Shown here piece after piece: positions 51,661-60,912 of a DNA stretch of 64,000 nucleotides (position 1 is its first letter; each line of letters starts with the position of its first letter). Source of the DNA: Larkinella punicea (GTDB lineage: Bacteria; Bacteroidota; Bacteroidia; Cytophagales; Spirosomataceae); contig NZ_QOWE01000021.1 of assembly GCF_003334855.1 (NCBI RefSeq), positions 62,001 through 126,000 of the forward strand. The letters run 5' to 3'. Made by a program: the position numbers and the translations under genes. The notes below the pieces were generated by a model, which made no database searches, was not told the origin of the DNA, and saw only the letters and a list, made by a program, of their open reading frames with translations.

Positions 51661-52200
51661 CTAGGTGAGGTATTCGGAAAGATTTGTTTTCAAGGTTGAG
51701 AGCGCGCGGGTGATGTGGTATTCGACGGCCCGTTCCGAAATCAGTAGCGAAGATGCAATTTCTTTGTTGGATAAACCCTGCTCACGGCTCATTTTAAACA
51801 CATTCCGGCACTGGCAAGGCAGGGTGTCGACCAGACCGATGACCTTTTCTTTCAGGCTGTTGTAGAGCACGTCGTTTTCGGTGCAGTTGGCCGCGGCACA
51901 GTCGTAGTCAACAGCTTCCTGGGCGTGTTCCTGCCGGATCTTGCTGTTTCTGAGGTACTCAAAAACCTTGAATTTGGCCGAGCGGAGCAAATACCGTTCA
52001 ATGGAAACCGTGATTTCCAGTTCGTCACGCCGTTCCCAGAGCGACTTGAAAATGTCTTGCACCATTCCTTTGGCGACCTCCCGATCGCGCAGGTTGTTGT
52101 AACAGACCCCGAAAACCTGCTCCCAATGCCGCAAATACACCTCCCGAAACGATTTTTCGTCGATTTTAAAAGGGGCGGTATGCGGCTGCGCTTCGGGCAT
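51661..52200 (-). CDS. ECF RNA polymerase sigma factor (iron-locus type)
   Basis: This 179-residue sigma-70 family protein has region 2 at about 15-80 (VYLRHWEQVFGVCYNNLRDR, VQDIFKSLWERRDELE) and region 4 at about 115-170 (LPCQCRNVFKMSREQGLSNK, SLLISERAVEYHITRALSTL). It heads the minus-strand Xus-like locus and is the likely activator of it. A TATATTTG -7 box and a Fur-like inverted repeat lie directly upstream (52218-52263), consistent with induction on iron shortage. Confidence 0.92.
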   Translation of the reverse strand: MPEAQPHTAPFKIDEKSFREVYLRHWEQVFGVCYNNLRDREVAKGMVQDIFKSLWERRDELEITVSIERYLLRSAKFKVFEYLRNSKIRQEHAQEAVDYDCAAANCTENDVLYNSLKEKVIGLVDTLPCQCRNVFKMSREQGLSNKEIASSLLISERAVEYHITRALSTLKTNLSEYLT

Positions 52201-52217
52201 TGAATGCGGAGAAAGCG

Positions 52218-52263
52218 CAAATATAAGCCCTCACTTTGTTTTTATATAGATTAATTCTAAATA
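52218..52263 (-). promoter_or_regulatory. Promoter -7 box and Fur-like inverted repeat upstream of the iron-locus sigma gene
   Basis: On the minus strand TATATTTG (complement of 52218-52225) matches the -7 consensus TAnnTTTG and ends 18 bases before the ATG. About 20 bases further upstream, at 52245-52263, the plus strand reads TATAGATTAATTCTAAATA. It contains an inverted repeat with TAGA and TCTA arms and resembles AT-rich Fur boxes. Its position over the -33 region would let a repressor block the promoter. Fur binding is inference. Confidence 0.45.
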
Positions 52264-52309
52264 GTTTACTTCTTTTTGATTTTCAGTGCATGATTGGTCA
52301 TTCACCCAC

Positions 52310-53602
52310 TCAAAGGTACTTTTTCAGGTAGGCAATGATACGCGGCCAATCCGTGGGCAGAACGGCATGGCCTCCCTCGTGCATAAAATACCCCAGGTGA
52401 TTCATCAGCAAAGACGTATCCTCCGCCGGGGGCATGACGGTGGTTTCCGGAGCGGTTTTTCCGAAAAGCTTATAGACCGGGGCCGCGGCCACTGCCGACA
52501 GAAATTCCCCTTTTGGGTCCGACCAGTAATCCGTGCTGCCGGTTTGGAGGAGTAAAGGCCGGGGAGCCATCAGAGCAACCAGCACATGCCCATCAATCGG
52601 TAAGCTGTTCACCTTGTCAGAGTAGGTATGGTAGTTGGCAGCAAACTGGTACAGATACCGCGAGGGATCGGTAATATGCCCGATGGTTTCTCCGAAATTG
52701 CGTCGGCTCAAAGCCGCCCCTCCTTCGCCCGAAATGCTGGCGACCACCACCTTAAACCGGGTGTCATGAATGCCTGCCCAAAGAACCGCCTTCCCCAAAC
52801 GGGAAGCGCCCTGAAGGGCAATGCGGGTCGCATCAATCTGTTTATCCGTTTCAAAGTAATCCATCGCCCGGCTAAGTCCCCAGGCCCAGGCCGAAATCGC
52901 TCCCCACTCATTGGCAGCCGGTCCGGTTTGATTCGGTTTTAAATACGTTTTTCTAATACCGTACTGAATCCCCTCCTTAAAATCCGGTTCAATATCTCCG
53001 TAATACACGGTGGCAAAGCCCATTCCGGCCTCCAGAAACTGCTCCACATTTAGTTTGCCAAAGGGAGTCGGTTTGTCGGCCCGAACCTTTTTGCCTTCTC
53101 TCGACCAGATCGTACCAACCCGCAAGCCCGGATCATCGATGATCTGATTGTAAGCCGAAAAAGAAATATTCATCAACAGAGGCACCGGTTTTTTGACCGC
53201 GCTCGGCAGGTAAATCACCAGATTCATCTTGTGGTCGGCTGTATCGCTGGTAAAATACACGACCACCTGCTTCCGAATCGCCTTGCCATTGAAAACCGAC
53301 GTTCCCGGATCAACTGCGTGAAACCGCATTGCCTTCGGGCGCGGGGGCATTTTTCCAAACTGGATTTCCTCCACGAGCTTGAGGAGTTCCGGTCGCCGTT
53401 TTCGGGTCCAGACCTTTGCATTCGTAACCTTTTGACCATCAGCACCCGTCAATAAATCAGGAAGCTCGTACGAACCAACGGAGTCTTCCTGATAATTGAC
53501 GGGAATCCCGGCCACCAGCGTTGGCCGGTTAGCGGCTGGCTGTTGCGCCAGAGCCGCCAGCGAGAACGCCATCAAAATGAGTACGGTTAACGGTCTTTTC
53601 AT
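52310..53602 (-). CDS. Glucuronoyl esterase-like protein (CE15 family)
   Basis: This 430-residue exported protein (signal peptide 1-20, ending SLAALAQ) has the CE15 alpha/beta-hydrolase motifs. The nucleophile elbow is LQGASRLGKAVLWAG with Ser267, and SGEGGAALSRRNFGET follows with Glu293. The C-terminal catalytic His lies in HEGGHAVLPTDWP, probably His412. CE15 enzymes cleave the ester between glucuronoyl side chains of xylan and lignin alcohols, although some bacterial members have other substrates. It is the last of three minus-strand genes with a GH106-type enzyme and a ThuA-type protein, which fits plant cell wall breakdown. Confidence 0.82.
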   Translation of the reverse strand: MKRPLTVLILMAFSLAALAQQPAANRPTLVAGIPVNYQEDSVGSYELPDLLTGADGQKVTNAKVWTRKRRPELLKLVEEIQFGKMPPRPKAMRFHAVDPGTSVFNGKAIRKQVVVYFTSDTADHKMNLVIYLPSAVKKPVPLLMNISFSAYNQIIDDPGLRVGTIWSREGKKVRADKPTPFGKLNVEQFLEAGMGFATVYYGDIEPDFKEGIQYGIRKTYLKPNQTGPAANEWGAISAWAWGLSRAMDYFETDKQIDATRIALQGASRLGKAVLWAGIHDTRFKVVVASISGEGGAALSRRNFGETIGHITDPSRYLYQFAANYHTYSDKVNSLPIDGHVLVALMAPRPLLLQTGSTDYWSDPKGEFLSAVAAAPVYKLFGKTAPETTVMPPAEDTSLLMNHLGYFMHEGGHAVLPTDWPRIIAYLKKYL

Positions 53603-53681
53603 CGTTTCAGGAGATTACCTGGTAAAGACCATTCGTCCGGGAAACTACCGAAGTCGTTTTGGGCTCACCAGCGGGTTCCCC

Positions 53682-56600
53682 CTACTGTTTCACGGTTGCA
53701 GCAGCGGGTGTCGCTTCCAGCACCCGAACCGGCCCCAGAAGCCCCGACGGCAGCAGGGGCGAATCGGCCCGATAGAACGGCATGGTGGTGAACGTGATCT
53801 TGCTGGTCACAGCAGGCTGGGCGTCACCGATCAGGCGATTTACCCAGAGGTTCGTCACCTTGACTTGTACGGTATTGCGACCGGGTTTCAGCGCCTGCGT
53901 GATGTCGATGCGGAACGGTTTTTTCCAAACCGTCCCCACAATCTTGCCGTTGACAATCACCTCGGCGATGTTCTTCACCTCGCCCAGATCCAGGATATAT
54001 GACGCATTTTTCGTTACCTTCGGCACATCGAATACATTGTCGTACGTGGCCGTTCCGGAGAAGTATTTAACGCCCGGATCGGTATTTTCCGTCAACGACG
54101 CCAGTGTGTTGAACGTGGCCTGCGCGGGAGCGCCCCTCCCCTCCTGAAAGGCAACTTTCCAGGCACCCGTCACACTGACAACGGGTGATTCCGTGACGGC
54201 GGGTTTGGTGAAGGACGTTACCGTCGCCTTATCGCGGAAAACGATAAAATACGCTTGCCACGACTCGAATTGGAGCGGTACAATGGTACGTCCGTCCTTG
54301 ATCTGGTACGACACTTTCTCGGTTTTGCCCGTTTCTGGATTCCATAATTCCGGCACTTTTCCCGTCACCCGGAAACTGACCGTGGCCTCGTTCGGATTGT
54401 CGCTGCGGTTATCGAGCCAGTAGAGATCAGTGTCGGCGGTTTGGCGGTGGACATACAATACTTTCGAACTGGCTCCGGAAATGTCCACATCTTTCGGAAC
54501 GTTCATCTCGCTTAAAACCGCATCCACCGGTTTGGTCGAGACGTTCGGATGGGTCCAGATTTGATTCACCAGGGCCGTAAACTCTGCCGAACGCGGCCCG
54601 GCCGGATTGTCGCTCAGGCTGGGAGAACGCTCGGGCTTGACACCCGCTATTTTCATCCCCGCTTTAACCAGTTCACCGAGTTTTTTCAACACGGGCAACG
54701 TCATGGTTCTTGCCGACGAGTCCAGCACCATCAGGCGGTATTGCTGACCGCCCGGCGTCACCATCTTTCCGCCTTCCACCCGCAGTGCGCTCTTCACCAC
54801 CGTAGCATTGGCAAAATCGAAGGCATAACCGTCCGGAATGGCGGGCAGTTTCTGGGTAAATAACTGGGTGATGTTGTTGTTTTCCCCGTAATAATAAAGC
54901 ACATCCACGACCGGTTTGCCCTGCTGGAGCAGGAAGCAACTCCGGCCCAGGTAGCTCATCCAGACGCTGGCCTGCTCGGCCCAGGTTTCCTGCCGGGTAA
55001 AATACTGCCCGAAAGGCCCGAGCGAAATACCCGGTTTTTTATCATCCAGCGGCTGATGCACCGACGTGTGTACGACAAAGCGGTTTAGCCCCGACGCCAT
55101 TTCCAGATCGGCGGTGCGTTTCAGTTTCTCGGGATGCCAGCTAAACGCATTGCCAACGGAAGTCATCGACTCGGCAGCCACCAGATTCTGCCCATAAATG
55201 TGCGCCACCGAAGCCGCTTCCCGAATGTCGGCTTCGCTGCGAACTTCCTCGTCGGCACCACCGGCCAGACTACCCGGCGTCCACATGGCCGACATCGGCA
55301 CATCGGCTTTCCGCTTTACATCCATGCCGTCTGCTAAAAAAATCCGCCCCCCTTCGTGCGATTCCGTATACCGTTTCATACCCCGCACTTTCAGCGCTTC
55401 GCCAATGACTTCGTAGTGGTTTTCAACGATCAGCTCACCGATGGTTTTCCGGAAATCCCACAAAAATTTCTCGCTGGCTTCGGCGCTATTCACCACGCGG
55501 CCCGTCAGCACCGGTAGCCAGGGTTTGATGTCGTAGCCGCGTCGTTTCAGAAACTCTTCGGGCATGGCTTTGGTCCAGGTCATGTGACCCGCTTCGTAGC
55601 TGTCCAGCACCATGTATTGCAGTCCCTGCGCGCCCATCTGGCCCCCGGTAGCCTCCTTGTACATGTCCAGATAGGTATCGATGTATTTCCGAACGGCAAC
55701 GTTGTCGAGCTTATCGACTTCCAGACCGGTGGCTTCGGGCGAAGCGGGGTGGTTGTTGCGGCCCGTCAGCGAATAACCCAGTCGCATGACCACCCAGTCT
55801 CCACCGGTCGGCGGTGTCCAGTTCAGCGTTCCGTCGGCACTCATTTTGGCGGTCAGATCCACCACATCCTGGGTCGGAATGGCGTCGGCATCGGTTTTTA
55901 TGAGCGAGTGCGTGCTTTCTTTCCACGGATTAAAACCGGCTTTTTCTTCAAACAGGTCCACCCGGTCGGTGTTATGCAGCACCAGTTCAGCCACCGGCAC
56001 ACCCTCCGGTTTGCCCGGAGCGGCACTTCCGCCCATCATTGCCGCAAACGGATTGCCCTGGGGTTCCAGGGTTTTAAACGTAACCCGGAAGTACTTGGCG
56101 GTGGTGGGCAAAATGCTCATCGTGTTCTGGGGAACCGTACTGCCCCGAATCACCACCACATCCCGGAAATTGACACCGTCGTCGCTCACTTTCAGCGCCC
56201 GGTTGTCGGGCGCTCCTCTAAATTCGGCCAGTGCGCCCCCGCTGGTGGCGCCCACAATGGTAAGCGCCTTGACCGTCTGCGGGCTGTCGAACGCGTACTG
56301 AATCCACATGTCCTGACCCACTTCCATTGGCGGCAGCATCGTAGTTTTTGCCAGATCACCGTCGGTCAGGTCGGCGAGGCTGAACGTTCCGCCACTCGAC
56401 GTGATTTTCGGATTGAGCGAAGCCAACGATTTCTCAGCCGCCGGCAGTCGATAGGCGATTACCGCAGCATCGGCGTAGTAGTTTTGCGGTTTTCCCGCCG
56501 AACCGCCGAGCATGGCGGCACCGAGCGGTACGTTCTGGAAATTGCCGGTCGTGTTCGGTGGTTGGGGAAGTTTCCCCGAAAACGGCTGACCGCCCGGAAC

Positions 56601-57017
56601 GCGGGTTTCCGTCCAGACGTACTTTTTCATGCCATCGCTGGCAGGCACCCACGGGCCACCCGTCACGCTCCAGCCCGGCGATCCGGCAATGGCCATTTCC
56701 AACTGGAGTTTCTGGGCCAGATCGGTGGTGTGTTTGAAGGCGTCTTTCCATTCGGGGGTCATAAACACCAGCTTTTGGGGCGTCACGGCGGGCGTAAACA
56801 GGCTGGCGTCAAAATTCTGAAAACCGCCGATGCCGATGCGGTTCATCCATTCCAGGTCTTTGGTGATGCCTTCTTTGGTGATGTTGCCATTCATCCAGTG
56901 CCACCACACGCGGGGCTTGGCAGCATTGGGCGGGGTCTGAAAGCCTTTTTGGAGCGCGGAAGGCTGCGCAAAGGCCAAAGCCGGGAGCAGCCAGGCCAGA
57001 ACCGTCATTTTTTTCAT
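53682..57017 (-). CDS. GH106-type glycoside hydrolase (alpha-L-rhamnosidase-like)
   Basis: ATG 57017 is chosen because it begins a signal peptide (MKKMTVLAWLLPALAFAQ) and gives 1111 residues. The start of the mature protein (PRVWWHWMNGNITKEGITKD, then GIGGFQNFDASLF) is the hallmark of the GH106-like family. The core continues through YMVLDSYEAGHMTWTKAMPE and an inserted discoidin-like region at about 220-340. It ends in a galactose-binding-like beta-sandwich (DLGEVKNIAEVIVNGKIVG). GH106 members remove alpha-linked rhamnose from pectic rhamnogalacturonan and flavonoid glycosides. The family call is fairly secure, but the exact linkage is unknown. Confidence 0.82.
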   Translation of the reverse strand: MKKMTVLAWLLPALAFAQPSALQKGFQTPPNAAKPRVWWHWMNGNITKEGITKDLEWMNRIGIGGFQNFDASLFTPAVTPQKLVFMTPEWKDAFKHTTDLAQKLQLEMAIAGSPGWSVTGGPWVPASDGMKKYVWTETRVPGGQPFSGKLPQPPNTTGNFQNVPLGAAMLGGSAGKPQNYYADAAVIAYRLPAAEKSLASLNPKITSSGGTFSLADLTDGDLAKTTMLPPMEVGQDMWIQYAFDSPQTVKALTIVGATSGGALAEFRGAPDNRALKVSDDGVNFRDVVVIRGSTVPQNTMSILPTTAKYFRVTFKTLEPQGNPFAAMMGGSAAPGKPEGVPVAELVLHNTDRVDLFEEKAGFNPWKESTHSLIKTDADAIPTQDVVDLTAKMSADGTLNWTPPTGGDWVVMRLGYSLTGRNNHPASPEATGLEVDKLDNVAVRKYIDTYLDMYKEATGGQMGAQGLQYMVLDSYEAGHMTWTKAMPEEFLKRRGYDIKPWLPVLTGRVVNSAEASEKFLWDFRKTIGELIVENHYEVIGEALKVRGMKRYTESHEGGRIFLADGMDVKRKADVPMSAMWTPGSLAGGADEEVRSEADIREAASVAHIYGQNLVAAESMTSVGNAFSWHPEKLKRTADLEMASGLNRFVVHTSVHQPLDDKKPGISLGPFGQYFTRQETWAEQASVWMSYLGRSCFLLQQGKPVVDVLYYYGENNNITQLFTQKLPAIPDGYAFDFANATVVKSALRVEGGKMVTPGGQQYRLMVLDSSARTMTLPVLKKLGELVKAGMKIAGVKPERSPSLSDNPAGPRSAEFTALVNQIWTHPNVSTKPVDAVLSEMNVPKDVDISGASSKVLYVHRQTADTDLYWLDNRSDNPNEATVSFRVTGKVPELWNPETGKTEKVSYQIKDGRTIVPLQFESWQAYFIVFRDKATVTSFTKPAVTESPVVSVTGAWKVAFQEGRGAPAQATFNTLASLTENTDPGVKYFSGTATYDNVFDVPKVTKNASYILDLGEVKNIAEVIVNGKIVGTVWKKPFRIDITQALKPGRNTVQVKVTNLWVNRLIGDAQPAVTSKITFTTMPFYRADSPLLPSGLLGPVRVLEATPAAATVKQ

Positions 57018-57049
57018 AGAGATTGGTCGTTGGGGTATCAGGCGGTGAG

Positions 57050-57086
57050 CCATACGGACTCTTCCCGGTGCGAAAAGTCCGTATGG
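57050..57086. other. Intergenic hairpin between the ThuA and GH106 genes
   Basis: CCATACGGACT (57050-57060) and AGTCCGTATGG (57076-57086) form an 11-bp perfect inverted repeat with a 15-base loop in the 77-base gap between the two genes. There is no T run after it in the direction of transcription, so it is more likely a processing or stabilising stem or a protein site than a strong terminator. Confidence 0.55.
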
Positions 57087-57094
57087 TACAATTA

Positions 57095-60000
57095 TTACTT
57101 ATCACCTTTGAAAGACATGCCCTGAACCTCAAGGGTTAACGACGTAACTTTTTTGTCGGCACCACGGCTGAATTTGAACACGGTGTTATTTCCGCCTTTA
57201 AATTCATCGGCTCCCGGCCCGGGCGTGAGCTCGCCTTCCTTATCACCCGCCTTCATGGACAGCCGTCCTGCTTTGGGGGTAATTTCGATGTACTCAAAAG
57301 GAAGCCCGGACATCTTGTATTTCCCCGCATACGCTTCCAGATCCTGGGATTGACCTGATGCCGCAGACGCTGGCGTCGAAGCCGGTTTTGCGCTGGTTTC
57401 CGCCGACTGACGCGTTTGGAACTCCAGATCGATCACCACGAACAGCGACTGCCCGGCGGGGGCTTTGTCGTTTTTAAAGACTAGATACACATCGTGAAGA
57501 CCCGTAGCGCCCGACAGTTTAGCCACCACCGGCGGGGGCATGCTGGTGACACTCCCTCCCTCACTCGGAGAAATGAAGGCGGTTTCGCCGACGAGTTTGC
57601 CGGTTGGTTCATCCAGCCGCACCTCGATCGTGCCACCGGCTGCGTTCAACTGGGATTTCGGTGCCGAAGCGGTAAATTTGATCTGTTCGATACCGGTTAA
57701 ATCCAGGTTGCTGAACCCAATGCTGGAGTTTTTAACCGAGGCAATGATCACGGTGCCGTATTTCATGACGCCCTCGATCTTGTCGGCTTTCCCGGCGGGG
57801 AGCTTCGCACTGCGCAAAACCAGCGTTTTTTCGGCCGTAATCGCGGGAACACCGGAGTTGCCTTTGTCCCGATACGCAGCCCGAACCAGATACCGGCCTT
57901 CGCCCTTGTCACCCGCGGGCAGATTCATGGTATAACTTCCCTTGACCGGCAACGATGGAGACGCCTGCTTCTTTTCGGCCAGACTCAGAATGTAGCGCAC
58001 CATTTCCTGCACATCGGCCTGGGCCAGTTGGGGGTGGGCACTCATGGCGACATCGCCCCAAGCGCCACTACCACCGGAGATCACTTTTTTGGCCAGACGC
58101 TCGGCTGCACCGGCTTCGCCTTTGTATTTCAGAGCAACTTGCTCATAAGCAGGCCCCACCGATTTTTTATCGACACTGTGACACGCCTTGCAATCGCTGC
58201 TCTCCATCAATTTCAGCCCTTTGACGACCTGCGCGGACGCATCGGCGCTGCGGTGCCCCTGCGCAATTTCGGCCAGATCGTAGCCTTCGGCTAAATAGTC
58301 GATATTGACAGCAACTTCGGCGGGTTTGATTTTTCCGCTCGCCAGACTACCATCTTCCTTATCCTGGACTTTTACTTCGTAGGCAAACGGTTGTCCCGGA
58401 AAGAAAAAGGTCTGGTTGCTGTTTTTGGTTTCGAACGTCAACACCGGTTCTTCATTACCGGCCATAATTTCCACCGTCCGGCTGCTGCTGCCGCCTTTGG
58501 CATCGGTTACCGTTAAGGTCGCTTTGTAAATCCCGGCTTTGTCGAAGCTGACGGTCGGGTTTGCCACCGGGAAGGTTCGTTTGGAGTTTCCAGATTGAGA
58601 AGTGACCGTCCAGCTATACCTCAACGCATCGTTGTCAAAATCCCTGGTGCCTTCCGACGAAAGCCGGGCTTTGAACGGTATTGATCCGCCTTTTTTGGAC
58701 GTGGCTACCTGAACGAGCGGTTTGCGGTTGCCGCCGTTGTACTCGATGCGCACCAGCCGGGCGTCGTCGTTTTGCGTAAACCAGCCGCTGCCGTATTCCA
58801 GCATGTACAAATCACCTTCCGGGCCAAACTCGATGTCAACCGGATTGGAGAACTTATAGCTGGGCATCACCCGCTCCATCGACGCATAGTTTCCGTTCGC
58901 GTCCAGCGTCACCGCCATCAGCCAGCCGCGCATCCATTCGTAGATGATCAGTTTACCATCATAATAATCCGGGAAAGGCCGCTTTGCCTGGGTGAACTGG
59001 TCCCGGTGAAAAACCGGCCCGGCCATTGCCGAACGACCACCGGCTCCCATCAGCGGAAACTCTTTGGATTCGGCGTAGGGGTACCAGATGAAGGCTTTCT
59101 GCGCCGGTGGCAACTGGTTTAAGCCGGTGTTATTGACCGAATGATTGACCGGTTTTTCCGGATCATATAGCGCTCCGGATTGGCCGGTGGCAAAGTCATA
59201 CTGGAAATAGGGTTTATTATCGCCCACAAAATACGGCCAGCCGTAATTCCCAGCTTTCCGCGCCTGCCCGATTTCATCCTGTCCGGCGGGTCCGCGCTTT
59301 TCGCCCGGTTGTCCCGCATCCGGACCAATATCGCCCCAGTAGAGAAAACCGGTTTTGGGATCTACCGAGATGCGGAATGGATTCCGGTGGCCCATCGTGT
59401 AAATCTCCGGGCGGGTTTTAGGGGTTCCTTTTGGAAAAAGATTGCCTTCCGGAATGGTGTAGGAACCGTCCGCTGTGGGATGAATCCGCAGGATTTTGCC
59501 GCGCAGATCGTTTGTGTTGGCCGAGGTCATCTGCGCATCGAAGGGCGACCGGCCGGGTCGTTCATCCGCCGGGCTGTAGCCGTTGGATTGCTGCGGATTG
59601 ATGTTGTCGCCGGTCGACAGGTATAAATTTCCGTGGGCGTCGAAAGTCAACGAACCGCCCGCGTGACCGCTGATTTCGCGTTGCGTCGCCACGTCGAGGA
59701 TGACTTTTTTGGAACTCATCACCAGTTCGTCGCCTTTCAACTCGTAACGGACCAGGCTATTTTTGGCTTCTTTTCCTTCGGGCGAATAATACAGGTAAAT
59801 CCAGTGGTTCTGCGCAAAATGGGGATCTTTCGTCAGACTCAGCAAACCGCCTTCGTCTTCACCGACTTTTCCCTCCTTATCGGTGACTTTGGTGTTCACC
59901 GGAATATGGGCAATGAGGGTAATCTTACCGGTCGAGGGGCTGTAGAGTTTAACATTGCCCCGGCGTTCAACAAACAGTACGCGGTTATCCGGCAGCACGG

Positions 60001-60868
60001 TCAACTCCATCGGCTCGTCGAGTTTCTCGCCCAACACCACTTTTGAAAACCGGTTTTCTTCGGGCAGTCGTTTCGTTTTTGCTTTGGTATAATCCAGCGG
60101 TTTTGGCGAATCGCCCCCCATCGCGTAGTGCAACCCGGCCCCCAGGTGCTTCAAAAACAGCGGTTCCGAAAAGCTGGCATCCGTGTGGCCACCTGCTGTG
60201 TAGAACGAACGTCCGCCGTCAAACTCCTGGTACCAGGCCATCGGGTGATTGTCGCCATTGGTGCCGCCCTGATAGGTTTTTTCGTCGATGGTCATCAGGA
60301 CGTGCAAAGCCGGGCTGATGTTTTTGAAGGAATAAAACTCGTCCTCCCGCTCCCAGCGCTCCGGCAGAAACCGGGTGGACGGGTGGTTTTTGTCTACCAC
60401 CACAAAGGTTCCCTTCTGGATGTTGTTGGGCATGGGGTGGTTGGCAAACCAGGCGCCGGCCAGTTGATTGTACCAGGGCCAGTCGTATTCGGTATCCGTT
60501 GCCGAGTGAATGCCCATGTAGCCTCCTCCCGACTGGATGTAGCGTTCAAAGGCGTTCTGCTGCTGGGCATTCAGCACGTCGCCGGTGGTGCTCAAAAAGA
60601 CGACCGCCCGGTAGCGTTTCAGATTTTCTTCGTTGAAGCGGCCCGCATCTTCCGTGGTATCGACAGCGAATCCCTGTTCCTTACCCAGTTGAAATAGGGC
60701 TTTCTGACCCGCCCCGATAGACGCATGACGAAAGGCCAGCGTTTTGCTAAATACCAGAATGCGGGGTGGGTCTTTGACGAACCCATACGACCAAAGTCCG
60801 GTGGCCAAAAAGCCCACCAACACAACCCCAGCCAACCAGCGGAGGGAATAAGGAATACGTTTTTTCAT
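57095..60868 (-). CDS. Multidomain ThuA / sugar dehydrogenase / PKD / cytochrome c protein
   Basis: This is a 1257-residue exported protein with an N-terminal membrane helix or signal (11-30). Domains in order: ThuA (about 35-250, ILVFSKTLAFRHASIGAGQK, GGGYMGIHSATDTEYDWPWY); a glucose/sorbosone dehydrogenase-type propeller (about 265-690, EDEGGLLSLTKDPHFAQNHW, GHRNPFRISVDPKTGFLYWG); a PKD domain (about 695-780); a class I cytochrome c with haem motif C893-K-A-C-H897; a CBM6-like beta-sandwich (about 970-1135); and a short C-terminal domain resembling DUF3471. Such proteins probably oxidise or bind sugars in the periplasm and pass electrons through the haem. It is divergent from the NUDIX regulator and heads the GH106/CE15 group. 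Confidence 0.88.
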   Translation of the reverse strand: MKKRIPYSLRWLAGVVLVGFLATGLWSYGFVKDPPRILVFSKTLAFRHASIGAGQKALFQLGKEQGFAVDTTEDAGRFNEENLKRYRAVVFLSTTGDVLNAQQQNAFERYIQSGGGYMGIHSATDTEYDWPWYNQLAGAWFANHPMPNNIQKGTFVVVDKNHPSTRFLPERWEREDEFYSFKNISPALHVLMTIDEKTYQGGTNGDNHPMAWYQEFDGGRSFYTAGGHTDASFSEPLFLKHLGAGLHYAMGGDSPKPLDYTKAKTKRLPEENRFSKVVLGEKLDEPMELTVLPDNRVLFVERRGNVKLYSPSTGKITLIAHIPVNTKVTDKEGKVGEDEGGLLSLTKDPHFAQNHWIYLYYSPEGKEAKNSLVRYELKGDELVMSSKKVILDVATQREISGHAGGSLTFDAHGNLYLSTGDNINPQQSNGYSPADERPGRSPFDAQMTSANTNDLRGKILRIHPTADGSYTIPEGNLFPKGTPKTRPEIYTMGHRNPFRISVDPKTGFLYWGDIGPDAGQPGEKRGPAGQDEIGQARKAGNYGWPYFVGDNKPYFQYDFATGQSGALYDPEKPVNHSVNNTGLNQLPPAQKAFIWYPYAESKEFPLMGAGGRSAMAGPVFHRDQFTQAKRPFPDYYDGKLIIYEWMRGWLMAVTLDANGNYASMERVMPSYKFSNPVDIEFGPEGDLYMLEYGSGWFTQNDDARLVRIEYNGGNRKPLVQVATSKKGGSIPFKARLSSEGTRDFDNDALRYSWTVTSQSGNSKRTFPVANPTVSFDKAGIYKATLTVTDAKGGSSSRTVEIMAGNEEPVLTFETKNSNQTFFFPGQPFAYEVKVQDKEDGSLASGKIKPAEVAVNIDYLAEGYDLAEIAQGHRSADASAQVVKGLKLMESSDCKACHSVDKKSVGPAYEQVALKYKGEAGAAERLAKKVISGGSGAWGDVAMSAHPQLAQADVQEMVRYILSLAEKKQASPSLPVKGSYTMNLPAGDKGEGRYLVRAAYRDKGNSGVPAITAEKTLVLRSAKLPAGKADKIEGVMKYGTVIIASVKNSSIGFSNLDLTGIEQIKFTASAPKSQLNAAGGTIEVRLDEPTGKLVGETAFISPSEGGSVTSMPPPVVAKLSGATGLHDVYLVFKNDKAPAGQSLFVVIDLEFQTRQSAETSAKPASTPASAASGQSQDLEAYAGKYKMSGLPFEYIEITPKAGRLSMKAGDKEGELTPGPGADEFKGGNNTVFKFSRGADKKVTSLTLEVQGMSFKGDK

Positions 60869-60912
60869 CGTTTTTGAATAGACTTATTGCCGTATAAAAT
60901 TAAACTAATCTC

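Noticed and set aside
55584-57125. 513-codon open frame on the plus strand across the GH106 gene
   Set aside because: It is antisense to a well-recognised GH106-type gene and runs past its start into the intergenic hairpin. The product has no signal peptide, domain or sensible composition.
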